Shown here one piece after another: positions 26,595-33,782 of a stretch of DNA of 61,421 nt (position 1 is its first letter; every line of letters begins with the position of its first letter). The notes under the pieces were generated by a model. That model had not been told where the DNA came from. It searched no databases and worked only from the letters and a program-made list of their open reading frames with translations. Source of the DNA: an uncultured Rubrobacteraceae bacterium (lineage in GTDB: Bacteria > Actinomycetota > Rubrobacteria > Rubrobacterales > Rubrobacteraceae); NCBI GenBank assembly GCA_902806095.1, contig CADCVF010000046.1:28132-89552 (forward strand), given 5' to 3'. The position numbers and the translations under genes were made by a program.

Positions 26595-26611
26595 TGTACG
26601 CAACGCGTACA
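26595..26611. promoter_or_regulatory. Palindrome upstream of the truncated MBL gene
   Basis: TGTACGC-AAC-GCGTACA is a perfect 7-bp inverted repeat 23 bases before the ATG at 26634. It has the form of a dimeric repressor operator (TetR-like). The 26432-26633 gap holds no gene. Confidence 0.55.
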
Positions 26612-26633
26612 TGGCCGATGATCCGGAGAAGCT

Positions 26634-27023
26634 ATGATGAGATGTGTGACCTTCCTCGGCACCGGCGACCCCCTGAACGGCGAGAGGGCGCAGTCTAGCC
26701 TGGCACTACCTCTTCCTAATGAAGAGACGATGCTGATCGATGCCTCCAGCGGTACCGTACTACTCGGCCGTCTCGAGGCCGCCGGTATTTCGCCCGAGAG
26801 CGTGCGCCACCTGTTCCTGAGTCACCGCCACTTCGACCACGTCGGCGGGGTCGCTCCCCTGATCGCCTCCCTGGCGGCCATCCCAGAAGCTTCGCTTCTC
26901 GTTCACGCCGCGCCTGATACGCTCCGTGCGGCGCAAACCCTCCTCAGCTTGACACTTCCCGGCGCAGAGAGCTGGTTGGGCGAACGCAAATGCTATAAAT
27001 GCTCAAGGCTCGAATGGCTGTGA
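26634..27023 (+). pseudogene. MBL-fold metallo-hydrolase, 3'-truncated (RNase-Z-like start)
   Basis: The first 115 or so residues are a clear metallo-beta-lactamase fold (MRCVTFLGTGDPLNGERAQS, LIDASSGTVLL, HLFLSHRHFDHVGGVAPL) with the HxHxDH motif. After about residue 118 the family resemblance stops, and the reading ends in nonsense (CYKCSRLEWL). A normal family member is about twice as long. The break is near 26985, inside the overlap with the convergent PycTM-like gene, so the 3' half was probably removed or displaced when that gene arrived. Without the second His/Asp ligands it should be inactive. Confidence 0.75.
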
Positions 27024-27510
27024 TCGTACACAGGAGCACGCACAGACCAAAAAGCCCCATCCCCCACCTGATGCATCTGTACTTATCGTAGATTATCCTG
27101 CTGAGCGCGAGCAGCCGCTTTGCGGCATGATCTGAGAGCGAGGGGTGCCTGGAAGCCTCTTTGTCGAGGCCGGCGTTTAGCTCTTCCAACCCCTCGAATC
27201 TTGCGACGTGGCCGAAGCAGGTTATCCCTTCCTCGCCCTGCCCGAGCCTGGGCCACACAGCTGCGGCCAATGCCACGAGCGCGCAGGCGCCGAGCGCCAT
27301 CCCCGACCACAAGAACCACTGGGAACCTACGAGATTCCGCGGGTCCCAATGGAGGCAGGCGGCCGCGTGAACAAGCGCGGCCAGCGCCAGGCTGCAAACG
27401 CTCAACAGTATGGACGCCTTCAGGTCGATGCGCTCCAGTTCCTCTCGACTCTCTCTCAGGAGCGCCTCGAGCAGCTCTTCGCGGGCGCCCGTCAGGTCGG
27501 CGCTCGCCAC
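26944..27510 (-). CDS. Pycsar-effector-like membrane protein (PycTM/DUF5706 family)
   Basis: A 188-residue protein. A charged N-terminal helix (REELLEALLRESREELERID) leads into KASILLSVCSLALAALVHAA, the first membrane helix and the family signature. A second membrane helix is at about 70-90 (WSGMALGACALVALAAAVWP). A cytoplasmic region follows with CFGHVARF and RLLALSRIIYDKYRCIRWGM, then a third helix. This agrees with the DUF5706 family, known as PycTM, the membrane effectors that cCMP/cUMP activate in Pycsar anti-phage defence. The last 14 or so residues come from sequence antisense to the truncated MBL gene. Family fit is good by eye; ligand and function are inferred. Start GTG 27510, divergent from the cyclase gene. 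Confidence 0.75.
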   Translation of the reverse strand: MASADLTGAREELLEALLRESREELERIDLKASILLSVCSLALAALVHAAACLHWDPRNLVGSQWFLWSGMALGACALVALAAAVWPRLGQGEEGITCFGHVARFEGLEELNAGLDKEASRHPSLSDHAAKRLLALSRIIYDKYRCIRWGMGLFGLCVLLCTITAIRALSIYSICVRPTSSLRREVSS

Positions 27511-27529
27511 CGTCTTCTATAACAGCGGC

Positions 27530-27550
27530 GCATCACCCTGCCGGTGATGC
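27530..27550. promoter_or_regulatory. Perfect palindrome between effector-like and cyclase genes
   Basis: GCATCACC-CTGCC-GGTGATGC, an 8-bp perfect inverted repeat with a 5-base spacer, is centred in the 80-bp divergent intergenic region. It sits just upstream of a TATATA stretch (27551-27556) in the plus direction. It could be an operator for co-ordinated control of both genes. Confidence 0.6.
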
Positions 27551-27590
27551 TATATAGTGGGATCTGAGGAAAGGAGGATGCTCAAAGCTA

Positions 27591-30365
27591 ATGGCCGACC
27601 CGCCCACCGGCACCGTCACCTTCCTGTTTACCGACATAGAGGGTTCCACAAAGCTGTGGGAGAAGAGTCCGGCAGGCATGAAGGCTGCCCTGGCCCGTCA
27701 CGACACCTTGCTCTGGGAGGCTATAGAAGGGCACGGTGGTTTCGTCTTCAAGACGGTAGGCGACGCGTTCTGCGCGGCCTTCCCCACCGCCTTCGGTGCC
27801 CTGGAGTCGGCGCTTGCGGCCCAGAGGGCTCTCTTCTCGGAAGCGTGGGGGGAGGAGACCGGTGCCCTGCGGGCGCGGATGGCGCTGCACACGGGGGCCA
27901 CCCATGAACGGGACGGAGATTATTTCGGCCCACAGGTAAACCGGGTGGCGAGGCTACTCGCGACCGGTCACGGCGGGCAGGTACTTCTTTCTTCGTCTAC
28001 TCAGGAGCTGGTACGGGATCAATTGCCTACGAACTCACATTTGAGGGACCTGGGGGAGAAGCACCTCAAGGACCTCGCAAGGCCCGAGCGAATCTTCCAG
28101 TTTGCGGCTCCCGACCTGCCATCGGAGTTCCCTCCTTTGAGGACCCTGGATTCCTACGCCAACAACCTGCCCTTGCAGGCCACACCGCTCATCGGGCGCG
28201 AACGGGAGGTTGAGGCCGCCTGTAGGAGGTTGCGCAACCCTGACACGAGGCTCTTGACCCTCGTCGGTCCTGGAGGCACGGGGAAGACTCGCCTGGGACT
28301 GCAGGTCGCAGCAGAGCTCGTGGACGATTTCGAGGACGGGGTTTACTTTGTGCCGATCGCCGCCATCACGGATCCCACACTGGTGGGCCCTACCATCGCG
28401 CGGGTACTAGGGTTGAGTGAGGGCGGCGGTGCCCAGCCACCGGAGGAGTTGCTCGAAGGATATCTGCGCGACAGGCAGACGCTCCTGTTGCTCGACAACC
28501 TCGAACAGGTCCTCGAGGCGGCGCCGGTCCTGGAGGGCCTGCTATCGACCGCCTTCGGCCTGAAGATCCTTGCCACCAGCCGCATCCCCTTGAGGCTCTA
28601 TGGTGAATACGAGTTCCCCGTTCCGCCCCTCTCATTGCCCGACCCCGCCTCTCTGCCACCTCTGGAACACCTCACCGATTACGAGGCGATCAGCCTCTTC
28701 GTGGAGCGGGCCAGGGCATTAAGGCCCGATTTCTCCCTGACGAAGAAGGATGGACCTGCAGTGGTGGAGATCTGCAAGAGGCTTGACGGGCTGCCCCTGG
28801 CTATAGAGCTCGCTGCGGCACGTATAAAGCTGCTCCCCCCGCGAGTGCTGCTAGACAAACTCAGCAACCGGCTCAAAATCCTCACTGGTGGCGCGCGAAA
28901 CCTGCCCGAGAGGCAGAGAACCCTAAGGAACGCTATCGAATGGAGTTACGGGCTGCTCGATGAGGGCGAGAAGCTGCTCTTCGGGAGGTTGGGAGTCTTC
29001 TCGGGTGGGGCCACCCTGGAGGCCATCGAGGCGGTGTGCGACGTGCGAGGAGATCTCCCCACGGACGTATTCGATGGCGCCTCCTCGCTCCTTGACAAGA
29101 GTCTCCTGCGGCAAGAGGAGGGGGCAGGGGGCGAACCGCGCTTCGTGATGCTGGAGACCATCCACGAGTTCGCGAACGCAAAGCTCGAAGGGAGCGGGGA
29201 GGCGGAAGCCGTGAGGCGTGCCCACGCCGAGTACTTCCTGGCCCTCGCGGAAGAGGCCGAGCGCATGTTGTGGGGAGCAGAGGATGCGGCGTGGTTGGAG
29301 CGGCTAGAACAAGAGCACGACAACATGAGGTCGGCGCTAGCCTGGGCTATAGAGCATGAAGAGGCTACGCTTGCCCTGAGAGTAGGCGGAGCGTTACGGT
29401 GGTACTGGTACATGGAAGGATATTACGGTGAGGGAAGGAGATGGCTCGAGGCAGCGCTGGGCAAGGACTGGAGCGCGGCGGCAGCGGAGGCGCGGGCCAG
29501 GGCTCTGGAGGGGGTAGGATGGCTGGCGTCGGGTCAAGGTGACCTTGATCGGGCGCAAGACGCTGCCAAAGAAGGGCTGAAGCTGAGCACTGAAGCGGGG
29601 CTGGGGGACGTAGTCGCAGCCGACCTGCAGAACGTGCTGGGGGAAGCCGTTGCGAGGCAACGGGGCGACTACGAGTGGGCAGCGGAGCTGCTAACAGAAA
29701 GCCTGGCGCTCCACCGGAAAGCCGGGGACATAAGAGGCGTCGCGTGGTCCCTGGGCAGCCTGGCTAACGTGTCGAGCGACCGCGGCAACTACGAGCAGGC
29801 GAAGGAACTCTATGAGGAAGGCTTGGCCCTGTCCCGAGAGTTGGACGGCGCGGAACTGCTCGGCGCTTACTTGACTAGCTTGGGCTACGAGTCCCTGCTC
29901 GAAGGCGAACCTGAGAGGGCTACTGCGCTAAACGAGGAGGCCGCGGCATTATATCGGAAACGAGGGCGTAGGGGCGGTCTGCAGCACACCCTCGCCAACC
30001 TCGGATGGGCGACGCTCCCGCGAGGTGATTACGAACAGGCCGAAACCTTACACAAACAAAGCCTAAGAGTATCCCAGGACCTGGGCGACAAGCTGATCGC
30101 CTCAGAGAGCCTGGAGGGATTGGCATGCACGGCCGGGGCTCAAGGAGAGGCCGAGCGGTCGGCGATATTGTTCGGGGCTGCAGAGAGACTGCGTGAGGCA
30201 GAAGGCTACCAGCTAGCTCCCAGAGACCATTCTCTGCGGGAGCCATATCTCGCGGCCGCCCGCTCCCTGCTAGACGAGGCGGCCTGGTCCGCGGCGCGGG
30301 AGAAGGGGCGTTCTATGGAGTTCGAAGACGCTGTAGTCTACGCTCTGGAAGGGCCCAACGGCTGA
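27591..30365 (+). CDS. Class III nucleotide cyclase-STAND ATPase-TPR fusion protein
   Basis: A 924-residue protein. Residues 1-170 are a class III cyclase: metal Asp15 (FTDIEGST) and Asp58 (FKTVGDAF), base-recognition pair Lys54 and Asp110 (GDYFG), and Asn117/Arg121 (NRVAR). All key residues are present, so catalysis is plausible; the Lys/Asp pair is the adenylyl-cyclase pattern. Residues about 195-560 are a STAND/NB-ARC ATPase with P-loop GPGGTGKT (226-233), Walker B LLLLDNLEQ and GLPLAIELAAARI. The rest, about 600-900, is TPR-like helical repeats, e.g. GNYEQAKELYEEGLALSREL. AAGGAGG precedes the ATG. It is divergent from a PycTM-like gene, and a paralog lies at 48353. Confidence 0.93.
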   Translation: MADPPTGTVTFLFTDIEGSTKLWEKSPAGMKAALARHDTLLWEAIEGHGGFVFKTVGDAFCAAFPTAFGALESALAAQRALFSEAWGEETGALRARMALHTGATHERDGDYFGPQVNRVARLLATGHGGQVLLSSSTQELVRDQLPTNSHLRDLGEKHLKDLARPERIFQFAAPDLPSEFPPLRTLDSYANNLPLQATPLIGREREVEAACRRLRNPDTRLLTLVGPGGTGKTRLGLQVAAELVDDFEDGVYFVPIAAITDPTLVGPTIARVLGLSEGGGAQPPEELLEGYLRDRQTLLLLDNLEQVLEAAPVLEGLLSTAFGLKILATSRIPLRLYGEYEFPVPPLSLPDPASLPPLEHLTDYEAISLFVERARALRPDFSLTKKDGPAVVEICKRLDGLPLAIELAAARIKLLPPRVLLDKLSNRLKILTGGARNLPERQRTLRNAIEWSYGLLDEGEKLLFGRLGVFSGGATLEAIEAVCDVRGDLPTDVFDGASSLLDKSLLRQEEGAGGEPRFVMLETIHEFANAKLEGSGEAEAVRRAHAEYFLALAEEAERMLWGAEDAAWLERLEQEHDNMRSALAWAIEHEEATLALRVGGALRWYWYMEGYYGEGRRWLEAALGKDWSAAAAEARARALEGVGWLASGQGDLDRAQDAAKEGLKLSTEAGLGDVVAADLQNVLGEAVARQRGDYEWAAELLTESLALHRKAGDIRGVAWSLGSLANVSSDRGNYEQAKELYEEGLALSRELDGAELLGAYLTSLGYESLLEGEPERATALNEEAAALYRKRGRRGGLQHTLANLGWATLPRGDYEQAETLHKQSLRVSQDLGDKLIASESLEGLACTAGAQGEAERSAILFGAAERLREAEGYQLAPRDHSLREPYLAAARSLLDEAAWSAAREKGRSMEFEDAVVYALEGPNG

Positions 30366-30425
30366 TCTGTCTGCCAGCTCAGCTTCCCAGAGAGCTCCCT
30401 CCCTGCACCCGAACGAATGTAGCAC

Positions 30426-30698
30426 TCAGATTACGACACCCCCCGAGTCGATCGTTATCGCTGGGTTATTTGCGGCACCTGGCGGCAACAGAAACCAGCA
30501 CCCCGGGGCGCGACCGGGTGGGTTGAGGACCAGACGCCCCCCGGATGCATCCTGGGCGTTTGCGATCGCGTGGCAGGGCTGGGGCGACGACAATAACACG
30601 CCGCCCGGTCTGCGCGCGGCCAAAGCGGGAGAGATGCTGGTCACCAGGATCACTGCCATAAGCACCGCCACCATCAAGACTTTGATCACCCGTTTCAT
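30426..30698 (-). CDS. Small secreted hypothetical protein
   Basis: A 90-residue protein with a Sec signal peptide (MKRVIKVLMVAVLMAVILVT, cleavage after ISPALA). The short mature part is Pro-rich, has two Cys (PQPCHAIANAQ and GCWFLLPPGAAN) and ends ITIDSGGVVI. GGGAGG lies upstream of the ATG. No family recognised. It resembles the two small secreted genes at 5635-6320 in style only. Convergent with the cyclase-STAND gene. Confidence 0.68.
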   Translation of the reverse strand: MKRVIKVLMVAVLMAVILVTSISPALAARRPGGVLLSSPQPCHAIANAQDASGGRLVLNPPGRAPGCWFLLPPGAANNPAITIDSGGVVI

Positions 30699-30901
30699 CG
30701 ACCAACCTCCCTGTTCCTTACCTTTCTGCCCTTTACGTACTCACGATACCAGACCGAAGCAGACGACGGCATCGTACAAATGAACTATTTCCTCTTTCGG
30801 CAACCTTCTGGCCGATCATACCGGAACTACTCGATCATACGAAGTCCGGGTGAATGCCAACGGCAAGACGAAGTCCACCATCGTCCACAGGCCTACTGCT
30901 C

Positions 30902-30926
30902 GTGGATTCCCGCTTTCGCGGGAATG
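30902..30926. repeat. Inverted-repeat copy with GGATTCCCGC core
   Basis: GGATTCCCGC-TTTC-GCGGGAAT is the reverse-oriented counterpart of the palindrome at 304-337, with shorter arms. In the 30699-31030 gap I see nothing else that I can name. Confidence 0.7.
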
Positions 30927-31030
30927 ACGTCTGGGAGGGGCTCCCATGTATGCTCGTCCGGAGCCAGAATGCTCTCCCGTTCTAACAGACTCGATATCAG
31001 TAGTAGAACGAGGACCGCGAGGTGTGGTTC

Positions 31031-32296
31031 CTACATTTCTTGCGTCACCTTGGACCTTCCGGCGACCAGGAAACGCCACCAGGCGATGGCGACCTGTACC
31101 AGCGCGAACGCGAGGAGTACGGCGAACAGGGCCCGGTACCCGAAGCCCGTGATGACCCATCCTGCGACCAGGGGGAAACCGAGGATCGCGCCTTCGAACA
31201 GCATGCCCGCCATCGGCAGCACCCGCGACCTTACCTGCTCCTCCGAGACGTTGACCGCCTGCGCCTGCACGCCCGGCAGCGCCAGCCCGTAGCCCAGACC
31301 CAAGAAGGCTGAGGAGATCCCGTAGAAGAAGACGTTGGACCCCACCGCGAGAAACGACGCGACCGCGAGAGCCATGACGCTCACAGACGCGGCGATCACA
31401 AGCCGCGAATCGAAGCGCGCCGCCAGCCCAGCGAGCACGAAGCGGGAGAAGATCACCGCGACGGTGTAGGCGATGTAGAAGACGGAATAGTCGAGTCCCC
31501 TCGCACCGGCGAAGGTCGGCTGGAAGCTAGTCATGGTGGTGAAGAGGCAGGCGAAAAGCAGGATCATCGCGAGCGAGAAGGCGGCCTCGGATGCCAAAAT
31601 ACGCCACATCGCCGCACCGAACGAGACCGTGGAGGACCCGGTTCTTTCTGCACCACCCTTTCCGGCATCCGTCCCGGCGTCGGAGCCGAGAACCCCTACA
31701 ACGAGCGTAAGCGCCACGGCCACGAGGCAGACGACGCCTGCCACGAGGAAAGTTCCCCTGAAGCCCAGAGGCGTCTCGACCAGGAAACGGGAGATAACAG
31801 GTCCCACACCGATACCGACCTGCTGGGTGCCTGTGAGGTAGCCGAAGTAGGCCGCCCTCCTCTCGTCGGTTACCATCTTACTCATGGCCATCGGCGAGGC
31901 CGCGTAGACCACAGCCCAGGCGGTGCCGAGCAGGACCCCGATCCCCACCAGCGGCACCCAGCCTCCGGTGACGAGCGATGCGCCGGCGGCCCCGATCCCG
32001 TAGGTCGCTATGGCGAACGCCACCACAACGTGTGGCCTCAAGGCTTCCGGATAGCGGATCAAGAGCCCTATGCAGAGGACCGCAGGCACCGCCGCCGCAG
32101 ACAAGACCACGCCGAAGTCCGCCTCGTCACCCCCCAGCTCTTGTACGTACAGGGGCAAAAGCAGAAGCATCCCGAAAGCAGTGGAGATCCCGAGCGTCCC
32201 CAACAGCAACAACACCACAGCGGGGAGGCGACCCCGCAACTCCCCTCGTTCCCCGCCTTCGTCTCGCGCCACTTCTCCCCCGTCTGTTCTCCGCAT
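31031..32296 (-). CDS. Major facilitator superfamily transporter
   Basis: A 421-residue protein with about 12 membrane helices and the central cytoplasmic loop (about 205-225, charged, between helices 6 and 7). A charged N-terminal tail (MRRTDGGEVARDEGGER) precedes helix 1 (LLLLGTLGISTAFGMLLLLP). The MFS signatures DERRAAYFGYLTGTQQVGIG and the loop after helix 8 (LAARFDSRLV) are visible. It is probably a proton-driven efflux porter; substrate unknown. It is divergent from a LysR-type regulator, the usual arrangement for a regulator-controlled exporter. Confidence 0.9.
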   Translation of the reverse strand: MRRTDGGEVARDEGGERGELRGRLPAVVLLLLGTLGISTAFGMLLLLPLYVQELGGDEADFGVVLSAAAVPAVLCIGLLIRYPEALRPHVVVAFAIATYGIGAAGASLVTGGWVPLVGIGVLLGTAWAVVYAASPMAMSKMVTDERRAAYFGYLTGTQQVGIGVGPVISRFLVETPLGFRGTFLVAGVVCLVAVALTLVVGVLGSDAGTDAGKGGAERTGSSTVSFGAAMWRILASEAAFSLAMILLFACLFTTMTSFQPTFAGARGLDYSVFYIAYTVAVIFSRFVLAGLAARFDSRLVIAASVSVMALAVASFLAVGSNVFFYGISSAFLGLGYGLALPGVQAQAVNVSEEQVRSRVLPMAGMLFEGAILGFPLVAGWVITGFGYRALFAVLLAFALVQVAIAWWRFLVAGRSKVTQEM

Positions 32297-32352
32297 CGTT
32301 CGATAAGATCGTAGTACCCTGCTAATATCGTGTCCAACGAAATCTAATGATA

Positions 32353-32365
32353 TGACGTATCGTCA
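32353..32365. promoter_or_regulatory. Palindrome between MFS and LysR genes
   Basis: TGACG-TAT-CGTCA is a 5-bp perfect inverted repeat in the 94-bp divergent region, followed by GATATC at 32371-32376. It fits a LysR-type binding site by position; the T-N11-A rule is not clearly met. Confidence 0.4.
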
Positions 32366-32390
32366 GATCCGATATCTCGGAAGGGATTCT

Positions 32391-33308
32391 GTGGAGCTCA
32401 GGCAGGTTCGGACGTTCAGGGTGGTGGCGGAGGAGCTTTCGTTCTCGCGGGCGGCGGCGAAGTTGGGCTACGTGCAGTCGAGCGTGAGCGCCCAGGTGGC
32501 GGCGCTGGAGCGGGAGCTTGGGGTGCGTTTGTTCGACCGGTTGGGCAGGAGGATCTCGCTGACCGAGGCGGGATCTGTGATGCTCGCCTACTCCCGGGAG
32601 TTGTTGGTCCTCGCTGGGGAAGCGCGGGAAGCGGTGGTCGACGCTGGAGCTGGCGTGGGTGAAGTGACGGGGTCTCTCACGGTGAGCGCCCCCGAGACGC
32701 TCCTCACCTACAGGTTACCGAGGCTACTGGCCATCTTTCATGAGAGGCATCCCAAGGTCAGACTCTCGGTGAGCCCGAGTGCCATCGGCCGGTTGGTAGG
32801 TAGCATGCGCCGGGCGGTCGAAGAGGGCAGGGTGGACGTCGCATTCGTCCTCGATGGGGCCGTTGGTGCTCCTGGGCTTTTGGTAGAGCCCTTGATCGGG
32901 GAGGGTGTGAGCGTCATCGCCCCTTCCGACCACGCGCTGGCTTCGTCGATTTCGGTGGCTCCGCAGGATCTGTCCGGCGAGGCGGTGCTGTTGCCTGAGG
33001 CTCCAGAATCAGGGTGCGCCTACCGGGACCAGTTCGAGCGCCAGTTGGGAGAGAGAGGCGTGGTGCCGCCGGAGCGGATGGAGTTCCAGAGCATAGAGGC
33101 AATAAAGCAGTGCGTGGCCGCCGGCATGGGCGTCTCTGTCCTCATTAGCGCGGCTGTGGAAGAGGAGATCGCGGACGGCAAACTAGCCGCGCTGCGGTGG
33201 GAGGAGCCCTTCGAGGTCTTCACCCAGATGGTGTGGCACGAGAAACGGTGGAAGTCCCCGGCCCTGAGGGCATTTCTGGAGATGGCCCAGGAGGTCTTCG
33301 CCACATAG
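32391..33308 (+). CDS. LysR family transcriptional regulator
   Basis: A 305-residue regulator. The N-terminal winged helix-turn-helix (VELRQVRTFRVVAEELSFSR and AAKLGYVQSSVSAQVAALER) precedes the periplasmic-binding-protein-like effector domain (about 90-300). GTG 32391 was chosen because GGAAGGG lies 5-8 bases upstream; an ATG at 32352 also reads in frame but lies in the palindrome. LysR regulators normally activate or repress the divergent gene, here the MFS transporter, when a small ligand binds. Confidence 0.92.
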   Translation: MELRQVRTFRVVAEELSFSRAAAKLGYVQSSVSAQVAALERELGVRLFDRLGRRISLTEAGSVMLAYSRELLVLAGEAREAVVDAGAGVGEVTGSLTVSAPETLLTYRLPRLLAIFHERHPKVRLSVSPSAIGRLVGSMRRAVEEGRVDVAFVLDGAVGAPGLLVEPLIGEGVSVIAPSDHALASSISVAPQDLSGEAVLLPEAPESGCAYRDQFERQLGERGVVPPERMEFQSIEAIKQCVAAGMGVSVLISAAVEEEIADGKLAALRWEEPFEVFTQMVWHEKRWKSPALRAFLEMAQEVFAT

Positions 33309-33331
33309 AGTCGGTAACGGCTAGTGCTCAG

Positions 33332-33662
33332 TTACTCGACGTCCTCGCCTTCGAGCGGATAGCCTGCAGTTGCCCACTCCTCCAGCCCTCCGGCGTAGCG
33401 TCGTACGCGCTCGTATCCATGATCCTCAGGATCCTGAAGACCATCCGACTCGCGGGGCAGGGAGGACCGGAGTCATAGAGGACTATCTCATCTTCAGGGT
33501 CGAGCGCCTCGAGCGCTTCCTGGATCGTGCTGACTAGCATCGAGCCGGGAATGTGCATGGTGCGATACTCCCATTCGCCCAGGGTCATGACGACCTTGAA
33601 GCCGTCCCCCTGTCGAGCTTCTCCTTCAACTCGCTGGTGTCGATGAGATCCGTATCTTGCAT
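33332..33662 (-). pseudogene. Rhodanese-domain protein with two one-base deletions
   Basis: Joined across two frame changes, the protein reads MQDTDLIDTSELKEKLDRG, then DGFKVVMTLGEWEYRTMHIP, and after the second change GYERVRRYAGGLEEWATAGY. This is a complete single rhodanese domain of about 110 residues. The Cys is in VLYDSGPPCPAS. The first break is at the C5 run 33606-33610 (minus-strand G run); the second is near 33421-33430. The region is 331 nt; adding two bases gives 333, an exact codon count. Either the gene is dead or the assembly dropped two bases. Rhodaneses transfer sulfane sulfur. Confidence 0.8.
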
Positions 33663-33782
33663 TCGGCAAACTCCTTCCGGGTAGAGGCACTGCGAGCAGG
33701 CGTTAGTTCCTCGCGTCCACTTCCATGCGGTCGGGTGAACAATTGATCTGTCGAGGCCAGCACCTAGTCTTTCACGGACCCG

